Origin: Akkermansia muciniphila
GTDB taxonomy: Bacteria; Verrucomicrobiota; Verrucomicrobiia; Verrucomicrobiales; DEV007
DNA: 54,527 nucleotides
Assembly: GCA_945883495.1 (NCBI GenBank)
Contig: CAMCXS010000039.1
Coordinates: forward strand, 1 to 54,527
Direction of reading: 5' to 3'
A program made the position numbers and the translations under genes. The notes below the pieces were generated by a model. That model was not told where the DNA came from. It saw nothing but the letters and a program-made list of their open reading frames with translations, and ran no database searches. How positions within the stretch are numbered: position 1 is the stretch's first letter; every line of letters starts with the position of its first letter. Shown one piece after another: positions 25,500 through 35,083 of this stretch.

Positions 25500-28193
25500 A
25501 TGAATCGCCGAGATCTGCTGCAACGCACCGCCCTTTTGGCCACAGGCGCCGGATTTCTCCCGGCGATTGGCGAGGCGACCACCCACACCCAAGTCTTCGA
25601 CGGCCCCGACAGTTTGGTGCTTGGACCGGAATGGGAGTCGCTCAATCCCGGCTATTGGCAGATGAAAGACGGGGCGTTGCGACGCCGGCTCCGCAATGTC
25701 GGCGACCGGGCGCGCTCCACCGGATTTCCGTTCCACGGCGGCCGCAAAGGGGAGCCGTTTTCGACCCAATGGGATCCATCGCTGCCGATGGGCGTGGTCT
25801 ACCGGAGGGACCAGCGTCTCAAGGGGGACTACATTTTAGTCGTAAAGTTCATTTACCGGGCGGACCGGCCGGAACCGGGACGCGGCGACGATCCGACGTG
25901 GAGAATGTATCAAGACGGCCACGGATTCTTCGGCGTGGCGCTCGGGGCGAAGAGCATTTTCGAGAGCTTTCAGGGAATCCAGCACGCCATTTTGGTTGGT
26001 TGGAGCGATGACGAGCATCTCCGCGTGATCGTTCCCGAGGGCGCGGTGAAACGGCGCAGCATTCCGCTCGAACCAGGGTTGGCGGCGTTGGAGCAACGCG
26101 AAGTGCCAGCGCGACGGCCACTCCCAGGAGATGAGGTGAAGTTGGAAGTGCGGGTCACGCTGGATCGGGGAAGTCTCTCGTTGTTAACGGCGCGGATGTC
26201 GTGGAAAGGCGGGCAATCGCCCGATCTAGTGGCCTATCTGCCATCGGTGGAAACTGAAGGCTTCTATGGGATTGCCGGCCGCGGATTGATCGACTTCGAG
26301 GTTCGCGAGATCACGGTGGACGGCACCGATGTCCATGTGATGGACGCGCCCCAGCCGGAATGCGTGATCTGCTATCCGCTGGGCGACTCTTTGCGGCTGG
26401 AGGATGGGAAATGGAAGGCGAAGTTCGTCGGGCTCTTCCACAGCGCGGGAACGACGATGGAGATTCGCGTGGCTCGGGAAGAAAACCCGCCGGGCGGCTG
26501 GGTGCTGGTTCCTCCAGGAGGGAAAGGCGCGATCGTGAACAACGACTGGCGGCGGCACACGGCGGTCGCGGAAGTCGAACTCCCCACGAATCCGGCGGAA
26601 ACCGATCTGTTTTTCACGGTGTGGAAGGATGGGGTCAACGTGACCGGTGATCCGCGGATCGGCACGGGCGCTTGCGGACCGGGCACGGGCTTGGTAGGCG
26701 ATGTTCCGGCGAAGGGGAGCTATGTGGGACGTTTGCCGCGTTTGACGGCTCCGTACAAGCTCTGCGGCCTGAGTTGCCACGCCTTGAGCAAAGGATTGCA
26801 GCGCCACGTGGACGGGAAATGGGAAATGGCCGGCGCGAACGACGAGTGGAAGCTGCGCGATCAACCCACGGAGGGCGCCTATCGGGAGTTTGAGAATTAC
26901 GGCTTCCAGATCCTGGTGTGGGAAGACGACGTTTGGTATATGGAGCTGGAGTTTTTCCCGCCCAGCACCGATGACGCCTGGAAGGTCATCAGGCACTCCA
27001 TCGCCGGGCCCACCAGCCGCTGGCAAATGATGCGGCACTGGAACGTCATCAATCCGGGAGATCACGACTACGGGATGGATGACATCAAGGGACCGGAACA
27101 ACTGGCGGTCCGGCGGCGCGGCGACTTAGGCCAAGATCCGGCGTATTTGCGGCGCAACTTCCAGATCGTCCATCATTTGGTAACCGGCGCGGAAGAGATC
27201 GATCCGTTGGAGAACCCCAAAAAGTGGCGCGCCTGGAAGATGCCGAGTCGCGACTTCACCCTGCTCGTGCTCGACGCCCGGCTTTGGCGGACCAGTCAAG
27301 ACACCAACCTCTGGACTCGGGAAGGCTGGGGAGCCGCTAAGGACGCGCTCGATCGCACCGATCCCACCCGGACGTTGTTGGGCGAGGAGCAGTTTGCCTG
27401 GCTCGAAAACCAGATCCGGTTCAATGCCTCGCCGTTGATCTGTCTGACCGGGCTCAACGGATTGCACACCATTTGGAACGGAGCGAAAGCGGCTCCGGAA
27501 TGGGATCAGAGGGATCGCGTCACTGCAGATTATGCCGGCTGGGTCAAAGCGGGCGCCGATCGCGTTCTGGAGCTTCTGGGACGACGCTCCGGAGTGATCA
27601 CGGTTTACGGGGACGTCCACAACGGTTCCATCCTGCGCAACCTGCAGCATGGCCTCATCGAGTGCTCGTTTGGTCCCATCGGACGGAGCGGTGGCCGAGA
27701 AGTGATCGAAGGATTCGGTCCAAAGATGAAGGATCACGACGGACGCGAGGTGGAAATCACCGCTCTCTATCACCAAAAGTACGCCAATCCGGCGCTGGAA
27801 CCGCACGCGGAGAATCAGCCTTACTACTGGAACTTCCTAGAAATGGAATTCGATCCCCGTCCTGCGGATCCCAGGATCGCGTTGCGGTTGCGGAACCTCG
27901 TCGATCCTCCCGGTGAGGCGCCTCGCGGTGGCGGGGCGTTGGACGTGTTTGCCTCCGCTACCGGACGACCGATCACATGCCGCTTTCCGGAGCTGAAGTT
28001 GCTGCCCCATGCCGATGTTCGCATCTCGGATCACGAAGGTGATCCGGTGCGGGCGGTTCGTAGCTTGGCGGATGGAACGGTGCCGTTGCCCGGGTTGACC
28101 GGGGTCGCACCAGGTGCGTTTTTGCTGGTGACGGCCTTCGACGGGAAGACCGCATCCTCCGTGGTGATCGACACCCTCCCGCTTACGCCCTGA
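25500..28193 (+). CDS. Exported PhoD-like metallophosphatase
   Basis: A twin-arginine-like signal begins MNRRDLLQRTALLATGAGF. The N-terminal half (about 35-270) is beta-rich with LamG/jelly-roll character. The C-terminal half carries the PhoD-like phosphodiesterase/alkaline phosphatase signature: LCGLSCHAL, NPGDHDYGMDD, LLVLDARLWR, LLGEEQFAWLENQI and VITVYGDVHNGSI, with His and Asp residues suited to a two-metal centre. PhoD enzymes act outside the membrane on phosphodiesters or phospholipids. At 897 residues it is much longer than typical PhoD (about 500-580). I used ATG 25500; the longer frame starts with TTG. It probably scavenges phosphate or modifies an extracellular polymer. Confidence 0.8.
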   Translation: MNRRDLLQRTALLATGAGFLPAIGEATTHTQVFDGPDSLVLGPEWESLNPGYWQMKDGALRRRLRNVGDRARSTGFPFHGGRKGEPFSTQWDPSLPMGVVYRRDQRLKGDYILVVKFIYRADRPEPGRGDDPTWRMYQDGHGFFGVALGAKSIFESFQGIQHAILVGWSDDEHLRVIVPEGAVKRRSIPLEPGLAALEQREVPARRPLPGDEVKLEVRVTLDRGSLSLLTARMSWKGGQSPDLVAYLPSVETEGFYGIAGRGLIDFEVREITVDGTDVHVMDAPQPECVICYPLGDSLRLEDGKWKAKFVGLFHSAGTTMEIRVAREENPPGGWVLVPPGGKGAIVNNDWRRHTAVAEVELPTNPAETDLFFTVWKDGVNVTGDPRIGTGACGPGTGLVGDVPAKGSYVGRLPRLTAPYKLCGLSCHALSKGLQRHVDGKWEMAGANDEWKLRDQPTEGAYREFENYGFQILVWEDDVWYMELEFFPPSTDDAWKVIRHSIAGPTSRWQMMRHWNVINPGDHDYGMDDIKGPEQLAVRRRGDLGQDPAYLRRNFQIVHHLVTGAEEIDPLENPKKWRAWKMPSRDFTLLVLDARLWRTSQDTNLWTREGWGAAKDALDRTDPTRTLLGEEQFAWLENQIRFNASPLICLTGLNGLHTIWNGAKAAPEWDQRDRVTADYAGWVKAGADRVLELLGRRSGVITVYGDVHNGSILRNLQHGLIECSFGPIGRSGGREVIEGFGPKMKDHDGREVEITALYHQKYANPALEPHAENQPYYWNFLEMEFDPRPADPRIALRLRNLVDPPGEAPRGGGALDVFASATGRPITCRFPELKLLPHADVRISDHEGDPVRAVRSLADGTVPLPGLTGVAPGAFLLVTAFDGKTASSVVIDTLPLTP

Positions 28194-28254
28194 AACCGGC
28201 AAGATTTGCGACTAGAAAGGGATGCGACTAGAGTCGAAAGAGTTGAGCTCTTTC

Positions 28255-29562
28255 ATGAACCGGTCTCGCCAATTTCTCTCCTCCCTCGCGATGTGCGCGC
28301 TCCTGCTGGGGGTGACCGGATGCGACAAGCTCTGGGAACTTGGCCAGAAGCTGAAAGCGCCCGAACCTCCGGTGGCGGAGGTTGTGGCGTCCACGGAAAC
28401 CGCCGCCCCTGCGCCGGAGGAACCTCCTCCGCCACCTCCCGAGCCGGAAGAGACTGGGCCGGTGTTCAATCCCAGCGTCCAGGTCTCGATTTTGGGGTAT
28501 CACGACTTTTCGCCGACGCGCCGCATTTCGGACATGGTGATCCATCCAGACCGGGTCCGGGCGCAGATGGAAGCGATCAAGAAGGCCAATGTCCCAGTGA
28601 TCCGGATGAGCGAGTATCTGGCATGGAAGAAGGGACAGAAGAACATTCCCGACCCCTGCATCGTGATCACATGCGACGACGGTTGGGAGGGCGTCTACAC
28701 GGACGCGTATCCGATCTTTAAGGAATATGGCTATCCATTCTCGATATACATTTACCGGAATTACATCGGTGGTTCGGGCCGCTCTTTGAGCATCGACGAG
28801 ATCCGGGAGATGATGGCGAACGGCTGCGAGATCGGCAGTCACTCCGTGAGCCATGCGGACCTCACCAGAAAACCGAAGGACAAGGACTACGATCAATGGC
28901 TTCAAGAAGAATTGGTCGGCTCCCTGGAGTTCCTCCGCGCCACATTCGGCGTGGAGAACGTGCTCCCGGTCTTCGCTTACCCCTACGGAAAATACAACAC
29001 CAAGGTCCTCGACCTTTGCAAAGGCTACGGCTACGAGCTCGGAATCACCGTGGCACCGAAAAAAGCGGCATTTGGCGAACCAAATCTTGAAGTCGGCCGC
29101 TTCATCATTCACGGGGACGATGACACGAACTTCAACTACGCGATGAGTTTTAGGGGCGCTCTCCCCCCGTCCGGCGGGAACTTACTGACCAGCACGGAGG
29201 GGGCGCCGCAAGTGACTCTTTGGCCGGAGGATCAAGGCATCGTCACCACGCGGCTCCCGCGTATCGAAGCGGACTTGTCCCAGATCGAAGGAATTGAACC
29301 GGACGCAGTTTCCATGCGGTTGAGTGGATTTGGCGAGGTTCCGTGCGTCTACGATTCCAAGTCCGGGCGTCTCCATTTCCAGGTCACCGAATCGCTGCGT
29401 TCGGAGCGATGCCAGGTTACGGTCCGGTTACAGCGCAAAGGGCAAGAGAAGCCCGATTACATCAAATGGGCCTTCGAAGTAGACCTGGAGCACCTCTACC
29501 TTGATGAGACACTCCAGGCCCAGCCCCTGGCTCCGGCCAACGGGGCGGAATCAGGGAGTTAA
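28255..29562 (+). CDS. Polysaccharide deacetylase (NodB-like) lipoprotein
   Basis: Residue 23 is the lipidated Cys of GVTGC. A Pro/Glu-rich linker (EEPPPPPPEPEE) leads to a carbohydrate esterase family 4 domain at about 72-270. It has motif 1 ITCDDGWEG (Asp141-Asp142), motif 2 SHSVSHADL (His196 and His200, metal ligands) and motif 3 FAYPYGKYN. Such enzymes remove N- or O-acetyl groups from peptidoglycan, chitin-like or exopolysaccharide chains. The last 130 residues form a beta domain with no clear name. I chose ATG 28255, which gives a standard-length signal; ATG 28222 would add 11 residues. It follows the PhoD-like gene closely and converges with the Gfo/Idh gene. Confidence 0.9.
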   Translation: MNRSRQFLSSLAMCALLLGVTGCDKLWELGQKLKAPEPPVAEVVASTETAAPAPEEPPPPPPEPEETGPVFNPSVQVSILGYHDFSPTRRISDMVIHPDRVRAQMEAIKKANVPVIRMSEYLAWKKGQKNIPDPCIVITCDDGWEGVYTDAYPIFKEYGYPFSIYIYRNYIGGSGRSLSIDEIREMMANGCEIGSHSVSHADLTRKPKDKDYDQWLQEELVGSLEFLRATFGVENVLPVFAYPYGKYNTKVLDLCKGYGYELGITVAPKKAAFGEPNLEVGRFIIHGDDDTNFNYAMSFRGALPPSGGNLLTSTEGAPQVTLWPEDQGIVTTRLPRIEADLSQIEGIEPDAVSMRLSGFGEVPCVYDSKSGRLHFQVTESLRSERCQVTVRLQRKGQEKPDYIKWAFEVDLEHLYLDETLQAQPLAPANGAESGS

Positions 29563-29576
29563 GCGGAACGGAGCGA

Positions 29577-30740
29577 TCAAACGACCGGAAAGGGCAACCA
29601 CTTCTCTGAGGACTGAGAGCTCCGCACAGCGGTCTCAATGAACGCCATGCCGGCGATCCCGTCGCGGATATCCGGGAAATCGTAACCTTCGGCTGGAGCG
29701 GGTCGGCCTTCAATCCGGTCGGAAATGGCCTGGCCGGCCGCGAGGTAGATGTTCGCAAACGCCTCGATGAATCCTTCCGGGTGGGCAAACGGAGTCCGGG
29801 AGTAGGCCTTGGCTTCCGGCCCAAGGTAGTCGTTGCCACGGCGGTAGACCTTGCGAGGCGCGTTGGCATACTTCACGATCAAATCGTTCGGGTCTTCCTG
29901 GTGCCACTCGATGGACGCTTTCGTTCCGTAAGCACGGATCGACAAGGCGTTCTCGTCGCCGTTGGAGATCTGGGACGCGTAAATGATTCCCTTGGCGCCG
30001 CCTCGGAAGCGGACCAGGATGTTTCCGTCGTCGTCGAGCTGGCGCCCTGGAATGAAGGCGGTCAGCTCCGCGCACATCGACTCGATCTCCACCCCGCAGA
30101 TGTAGCGGACGAGGTTGTGGGCGTGGGTGCCTATGTCCCCAATGCAGTTGGAAACGCCCGAGACGTTCGGGTCGGATCGCCAGTTGGAGATCTGGCCCTG
30201 GCCATCGCCTTCCACGTCGCCGACGGCGTAGCCTTGCGGATACTCGGCGACGATCTTGAGCAGACGGCCCAGTTCACCGGCGCGCACCATGCGACGCGCT
30301 TCCTTGACCATCGGATACCCGGTATAGTTATGGGTCAAGGCGAAGACCAGACCGGTGCGGTTCACGATGGAGCGAAGCTGGAGCGCTTGTTCCAGATTGA
30401 ACGTCACCGGCTTGTCGCAAATCACGTGAATGCCCGCTTCAAGGAACGTCTTGGCGACATCGAAGTGGAGATTGTTCCGGACTACGATGCTGACGAAGTC
30501 GATGCGCTTGTCCGCCGGTAAGGCGGCTTCCGCGCTCGCCATCTCTTGATAGCTGGAGTAAACCCGGGACGGATCGAGGAAGAAGTCCTCACCAGAAAGA
30601 CGGGATTTCTCCGGGTCGGACGAAAAGGCGCCGGCGACCAGTTCGATTTTGCCATCCAGGTTGGCCGCCATGCGGTGAACTTGGCCAATGAAGGCGCCGC
30701 GTCCGCCGCCCACCATGCCCATGCGAAGTTTCCGTTTCAT
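29577..30740 (-). CDS. Gfo/Idh/MocA-family oxidoreductase (downstream copy)
   Basis: These NAD(P)-dependent enzymes oxidise sugars, inositols or sugar acids. The Rossmann start is RMGMVGGGRGAFIGQVHR, with the cofactor-linked catalytic EKP motif present as VICDKPVTF (Asp instead of Glu) and the C-terminal domain His region CIGDIGTHAHNLVRYICG. The 387 residues are a normal length. It lies 33 bases downstream of a second, distantly related family member, so the two probably act on the same or successive substrates. The exact sugar cannot be read from sequence. No twin-arginine leader is present, so it is cytoplasmic. Confidence 0.93.
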   Translation of the reverse strand: MKRKLRMGMVGGGRGAFIGQVHRMAANLDGKIELVAGAFSSDPEKSRLSGEDFFLDPSRVYSSYQEMASAEAALPADKRIDFVSIVVRNNLHFDVAKTFLEAGIHVICDKPVTFNLEQALQLRSIVNRTGLVFALTHNYTGYPMVKEARRMVRAGELGRLLKIVAEYPQGYAVGDVEGDGQGQISNWRSDPNVSGVSNCIGDIGTHAHNLVRYICGVEIESMCAELTAFIPGRQLDDDGNILVRFRGGAKGIIYASQISNGDENALSIRAYGTKASIEWHQEDPNDLIVKYANAPRKVYRRGNDYLGPEAKAYSRTPFAHPEGFIEAFANIYLAAGQAISDRIEGRPAPAEGYDFPDIRDGIAGMAFIETAVRSSQSSEKWLPFPVV

Positions 30741-30773
30741 GCGAAAAGTGGATTGAATTGAGGAGGATAAGGT

Positions 30774-31853
30774 TCAGCACGCCACCGGAGCGCCGGTGCG
30801 AGCGGAGAGATAAATGGCATCGATGATCTTCATCAAGGCGAGCGCCTGGGAGGGCGTGTTCAACGGAGCCTCGGTCCCTTCGATCGTCCGGATGAAGTTC
30901 GAGGCGGAACGAATCCGGCCCATGTCTTCGCAGGCGGGGACGACGACGGAGCGATTCACCGAGTTCCCGTTCTCCTGCACGTAGAGCTCGCAGGTGTCGA
31001 TCGCGGTGGCGTCGAGGCCATCGCGGCCAAAGAGGCGTTCCACCTTGCCACCGGCGCGGGTTCCCTGGAAGACAACGCTGACTTCCTCACGCTTGACCAT
31101 CTCGGCCCAGGAAACCTGAAGGCTGAGGACTTGACCGGTGCGGAAGGTCACAAACCCGTGAGCCGCAGCCTCGACGTCGGTCGTGCCACCAGCGACGTCT
31201 GGCAATCCCCAAGGTCCTTTGAACGCCTTGTCCGTGATGAAATCGCTGAACGTCTGTCCCAGCACATGGGCTGGCTCCGGATAGCCCATGAAGAACAGGG
31301 CCAGGTCGATCATGTGGAGCAGGTCGATCAACGGACCGCCGCCGGCCAGGGACTTGGTGGTGAACCAGCCGCCGAACCCTGGAATGCCGGTGCGGCGGAT
31401 CCATTTGGCTTGGGCGGAATTGATGGTGCCGACCACGCCGCCTTTGATGTAGTCCATCATCGCGTAGGATTCCGGCCGGGCGCGGTTGTTGAAGTTGAAC
31501 ATGAGCGTCTTGGCGGCCCTCTGGGCGACGTCGATCATCTGCTGAACCTCGGCGGCACTGATCGCAGGCGGCTTCTCGCAGAACACGTGCTTTCCGGCCT
31601 GAAGGGCTTGGATGGCCAGCGGAGCGTGAAACTTGTTCGGGACGATGATGGACACGGCATCGATCCCGGGATCGGCCAACATGCTGGCGACATCGCCAAA
31701 AACACGGGGAATGCCCTGGCTGGCGGCGGTGCGCTGGGCCGCTGCTTCGTTGACGTCCGCGATGGCGACGATTTCAGCGCCTGCCGCTTTGAAGCCGTCA
31801 ATGTGATAGCGGACCATGCCGCCCGCTCCGATAACTCCTACCTTGGTTGCCAT
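30774..31853 (-). CDS. Gfo/Idh/MocA-family oxidoreductase (upstream copy)
   Basis: The protein has the NAD(P)-binding start TKVGVIGAGGMVRYHIDGF, AIADVN, the canonical HVFCEKPPAIS and a C-terminal region with GGGPLIDLLHMIDLALFFMG. The 359 residues fit the family. I chose ATG 31853 (MATKVGVIG); a second ATG at 31895 would add 14 residues unlike the family start. It is first in a two-gene unit with the paralogue at 29577-30740, with which it shares only the fold-level motifs, so this pair is not a recent duplication. Substrate unknown. Confidence 0.92.
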   Translation of the reverse strand: MATKVGVIGAGGMVRYHIDGFKAAGAEIVAIADVNEAAAQRTAASQGIPRVFGDVASMLADPGIDAVSIIVPNKFHAPLAIQALQAGKHVFCEKPPAISAAEVQQMIDVAQRAAKTLMFNFNNRARPESYAMMDYIKGGVVGTINSAQAKWIRRTGIPGFGGWFTTKSLAGGGPLIDLLHMIDLALFFMGYPEPAHVLGQTFSDFITDKAFKGPWGLPDVAGGTTDVEAAAHGFVTFRTGQVLSLQVSWAEMVKREEVSVVFQGTRAGGKVERLFGRDGLDATAIDTCELYVQENGNSVNRSVVVPACEDMGRIRSASNFIRTIEGTEAPLNTPSQALALMKIIDAIYLSARTGAPVAC

Positions 31854-32039
31854 GTCGTGGGGGTGGCCGTCGGCCACGTTTTGATGACCTGTCATCTAGA
31901 GTGGGAGCTTCCGGGAGGCAACAGGGAAATGACAGAGGGTGGAAACCTAGCGATGACGAGGCCGTCGACCGCGTGTGAAATTCTAGAACTGTTGGTTTTC
32001 AACTTGGCAGATGATGGGAAATCCCCTAACATCGGCCTC

Positions 32040-32339
32040 ATGCAAACTTTCGTTTTTGAACCAATGATGGCGGCCGCCCTGCAAGAAATTGGATTCTGGT
32101 GCGGCATTGGAATCCTGGCCGGGGCTCTTGCCCGCTGGATTCTCCCTGGAGATCAGAAGATGAACTGGATTCTCACCATGGTTTTGGGGATCGCCGGGGC
32201 CTTTTTGGGAGGCTTTGTTCTGGATCTCATGAAGCTTGAGGGCAGCCCCACGTGGATGCCGCTCGTTTCGGCGACCGTGGGCGCCTTTATCCTTCTTGTG
32301 GTCGTCCAGGCGCTAGGAGTTTTTAAGCCGAAGAGCTGA
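32040..32339 (+). CDS. GlsB/YeaQ/YmgE-family small membrane protein
   Basis: This 99-residue protein has three hydrophobic segments (about 16-33, 42-62 and 75-92) with the family-like Gly-rich pattern IGILAGALARWILPGDQ and ILTMVLGIAGAFLGGFV. The family is often called transglycosylase-associated, although no enzyme activity is established and members are linked to general stress. I placed the start at ATG 32040 because everything upstream in this frame is antisense to the Gfo/Idh gene. Confidence 0.85.
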   Translation: MQTFVFEPMMAAALQEIGFWCGIGILAGALARWILPGDQKMNWILTMVLGIAGAFLGGFVLDLMKLEGSPTWMPLVSATVGAFILLVVVQALGVFKPKS

Positions 32340-32357
32340 TTTCTGCCTCTGTCCAGT

Positions 32358-32393
32358 CCCGGGCGGTCTGACTTCCGGCCGCCTCGGGCTTTA
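32358..32393. terminator. Probable bidirectional terminator hairpin
   Basis: CCCGGGCGG (32358-32366) pairs with CCGCCTCGGG (32379-32388), with one bulge and one wobble, around a 12-base loop, then GCTTTAG. It lies between the plus-strand GlsB-type gene and the convergent minus-strand TAXI gene and could serve both. Confidence 0.5.
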
Positions 32394-32407
32394 GAACTGC
32401 TTAGCGT

Positions 32408-33715
32408 CTAGAATTTATCGGGATCAATCAGGAAGGTCCCCACCGGGCGAGCCGTCGTGCTTCCCGACCAAGCGTCAACCATCTTCATCAGCACTGGATC
32501 CTCGTGCCGCGACCAACCAAACGAGGCCCAAGTCAAGTCACCACGCTGAATGCGGCGCAGAGTGTCGGAGACGTCTTTCCACTTGTCGCCAGCTTGCGGA
32601 GTCCCGAAGTCGCGGATCAAACCTGAATCACTCGATTCATCCAGATTGGTGAGCAGACGGTAGAGCGTGTGCCGCACCCAGAGGAGGCGATGGCGTGACG
32701 CCTCGCTCGCTTTGGCATCCGCGGAGTAGGAGCGATGAGTAACCAAACACGCCGTGACGCCGCGAGTCGAAATGGCGCCCTTTTCCGCAGTGAGGAACTC
32801 GTAATCGCCTGATTGAATCGTCGTCTTCACATAGCCCCGGAAGTCGGGATCACGGTCGACCGCGGCGTCGGCCTCGGGACCGAACGGCAGGAGGGCCAGT
32901 TGGGCCACGCTGGTGGTGCGATTGAAAAGGCCCTGCTTGACCTGATCCATGGCGAACTTCTCCAACGCAGGGAAGGGGACCCCTCCAACGAGAATCACCG
33001 CGTCGAGCTCCCCTTGCCCTTTGGTAAGAGTCTCCAAGGCGGCATCGGCGGGGAGGAATTGTGGCTTCCACCGAGTTTCGGGAGCGCCCTTGGCGCGCAA
33101 CTCCCGGAGAAGCATTTCTTCCAAAAGCGTGCAAGTGATCATGCTGCCCGATCCAGTGGTGCCGACGCTGACCCGTGCCTTGCTCTTGAAGAGGCCCATA
33201 AGGTCCTTGAACTGATCCTTGCCGTAGGGCGTGACAACGATGTGGATTTGCTCGGTGTAGAGAGGCAAGAGCAGGCGCGTATCTGTGGCGATCTGGCGCC
33301 ATGATTCGCGGGTCTTGGTGCTCAGCCAATTGCCCGCGCTGGTGGCCGGATCGCCCAGCTTCTTGGCGTAGTACCAAAGATCTGACTGCACGATGCCCAT
33401 TTGCACATCGGATTCGAGGCGGAGGCGCTTGACGCTGTCTAGGCCGCCTTCCGTGGCGACTACGTTGAGTCGATACGGGGACCTTCCGTCGCGAGGCTTG
33501 GCGCAAAGCGTGGCAAGATCTTCGGCGAAACGGAGGTAAAGACCGGAGTGGGAGCCGCTGGCGATTCCTGGGTTAGACCGAGTGTTGGTCGCAGCCCCTG
33601 GAAAGGTGCCAACGTCCATCGAGAAGATGCTATCTTGGGCTACAGCGCCATAGGGCGTGGACAAGCCGAGGGTGACGACGGCGGCGAGCTGGAGAATCGA
33701 TGCGGAGCGTGTCAT
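32408..33715 (-). CDS. TAXI-family solute-binding protein (copy 2)
   Basis: TAXI proteins are periplasmic solute receptors of TRAP transporters, related to NMT1/THI5-like binding proteins. After a signal peptide (ILQLAAVVTLGLSTPYGAVAQ) the sequence has GTFPGAATN, NPGIASGSHSGLYLRFAEDL, VVATEGGLDSVKRLRLESDVQMGIVQSDLWYYA and VGTTGSGSMITCTLLEEML, the family's typical order. At 435 residues it is longer than most TAXI receptors (about 320). It is 12 bases downstream of a close paralogue. No TRAP permease gene is in the window. Confidence 0.85.
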   Translation of the reverse strand: MTRSASILQLAAVVTLGLSTPYGAVAQDSIFSMDVGTFPGAATNTRSNPGIASGSHSGLYLRFAEDLATLCAKPRDGRSPYRLNVVATEGGLDSVKRLRLESDVQMGIVQSDLWYYAKKLGDPATSAGNWLSTKTRESWRQIATDTRLLLPLYTEQIHIVVTPYGKDQFKDLMGLFKSKARVSVGTTGSGSMITCTLLEEMLLRELRAKGAPETRWKPQFLPADAALETLTKGQGELDAVILVGGVPFPALEKFAMDQVKQGLFNRTTSVAQLALLPFGPEADAAVDRDPDFRGYVKTTIQSGDYEFLTAEKGAISTRGVTACLVTHRSYSADAKASEASRHRLLWVRHTLYRLLTNLDESSDSGLIRDFGTPQAGDKWKDVSDTLRRIQRGDLTWASFGWSRHEDPVLMKMVDAWSGSTTARPVGTFLIDPDKF

Positions 33716-33727
33716 GGGAAGCCGTGG

Positions 33728-35083
33728 TTAGAACGGATTGTCGGGATCAATCAAGTTTGGCGAAGCACCGCCCGGCAAGCCTTCACCCCAGGTTCGAAGC
33801 ATTTCCTGGAGCACGCGATCGTCGTGGAGCTTCCAGCCGAAGCTCTCCCAGGTCAGCCCGTCGACCTTTTGATTCACTTTCTGGAGATTGCGCGCGGTTT
33901 CCTGCCACTTATCGCCAGCGTGCGGAGTTCCGAAGTCTTCGACCAAACCAGTTTCACTTCCGGGACGCATTTTGCTGAGCACCCTGTAGAGAATGTGGCG
34001 CACCCATTGGATCTTGTGCGCCTCTTTACCAGCGGTGTCATTATACTTCGCATGGGTGACCAAGCAGGCCATGATGGAGCGCGTCTTTACGGGAGTAGAT
34101 TCAGGTTCCAGGAAGGAGTAGTTCGATGCCTCAATCGTAGCCGGGAGATATCCGCGGAATTCGGTGTTCGCGTCGATGACTTTGTCCGCTGCGCTGCCGA
34201 ACGGCAGCAGCGCCATTTGCGGGGTGAATTTGGGCTCGGAAGTAAGATCCCGAAACAGGTTCCGAGTCGGGGTCCGCTTCATGTGATCGACATGAAACTT
34301 CTCCAAGGCGGGGAACGGCACGCCGCCGACAAGGATCACAGCGTCCAGTGTGCTTTCCTCTTTGTTCACGAGGCGTGCGAGCGCCACATCGGTGCTTTCA
34401 TAGGCTGGTTTCCAGGTCTTTCCACCAGTTCCCCCGGGGCCTTGCGTCAAAATTTGCTCCAAAAGCGTACAGGTCACAAAGGCGCCCGATCCCTTTGTTC
34501 CGATGTTAACTCGCGCTTCCTTGAGAAAGAGGTCAGATAAATCTTTAAACTTCCCGGATGTCTTGTCTTCCGGGCGGACCAGGATGTGAATGGTCTCCTC
34601 GTAAAGGGGCAGGAGCATCCGAATATCCTGATGAATTTCGCGCCAGGAAGCTTGAATCTTCTCCTGCGCGCTCTGCATCCGTCCGGAAGTCGCGGATGAT
34701 GGGGTGCCGAACTTTTTGGCGTAGTACCACAGATCGGACTGCACGATGGCGAGTTGCACCTCATCTTCCTTCCGGAGCCGTTTGAGGCTATCGAAGGCAC
34801 CCTCAGTGGCGAAGACGTTCAATCGGAACTTGGGTCGGCCCGAACCCTCCTCATAGCGTTCGCAGAGATTGGCAATGTCTTCGGCAAAACGGATGTAGAC
34901 CCCCGCGTGAGTGCCGCTGGCGATCCCGGGACTTACTCCGCGCTCAAGAGGCTGCAAGCCGGGATAGGTCCCAATCGGTATCTCGAAGAAGGTTCGCGTC
35001 GGTCCCTGCGCCCAGCTGCCGCTGGTCGAGTAAAAAAACAAGACGGAGATGGCAAACAGCAACGGCAAGCGAATCGGCTTCAT
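33728..35083 (-). CDS. TAXI-family solute-binding protein (copy 1)
   Basis: A signal peptide (PIRLPLLFAISVLFFYSTSGSWA) precedes a receptor domain with IGTYPGLQPLERGVSPGIAS, VYIRFAEDIANLC, VFATEGAFDSLKRLRKEDEV, LAIVQSDLWYYAKKFG and IGTKGSGAFVTCTLLEQIL. It aligns along its whole length with the next gene, including the unusual C-terminal third (DAVILVGGVPFPALEKF and a GDKW-containing segment), so the two arose by tandem duplication. I chose ATG 35083; ATG 35095 is almost equal. The ligand is unknown. It lies 134 bases after the second apbE gene. Confidence 0.85.
   Translation of the reverse strand: MKPIRLPLLFAISVLFFYSTSGSWAQGPTRTFFEIPIGTYPGLQPLERGVSPGIASGTHAGVYIRFAEDIANLCERYEEGSGRPKFRLNVFATEGAFDSLKRLRKEDEVQLAIVQSDLWYYAKKFGTPSSATSGRMQSAQEKIQASWREIHQDIRMLLPLYEETIHILVRPEDKTSGKFKDLSDLFLKEARVNIGTKGSGAFVTCTLLEQILTQGPGGTGGKTWKPAYESTDVALARLVNKEESTLDAVILVGGVPFPALEKFHVDHMKRTPTRNLFRDLTSEPKFTPQMALLPFGSAADKVIDANTEFRGYLPATIEASNYSFLEPESTPVKTRSIMACLVTHAKYNDTAGKEAHKIQWVRHILYRVLSKMRPGSETGLVEDFGTPHAGDKWQETARNLQKVNQKVDGLTWESFGWKLHDDRVLQEMLRTWGEGLPGGASPNLIDPDNPF

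Noticed and set aside
31131-32037. 303-codon N-terminal extension of the GlsB-type gene
   Set aside because: It lies antisense to the Gfo/Idh gene and bears no similarity to the small membrane family. The ATG at 32040 gives the family's normal length.
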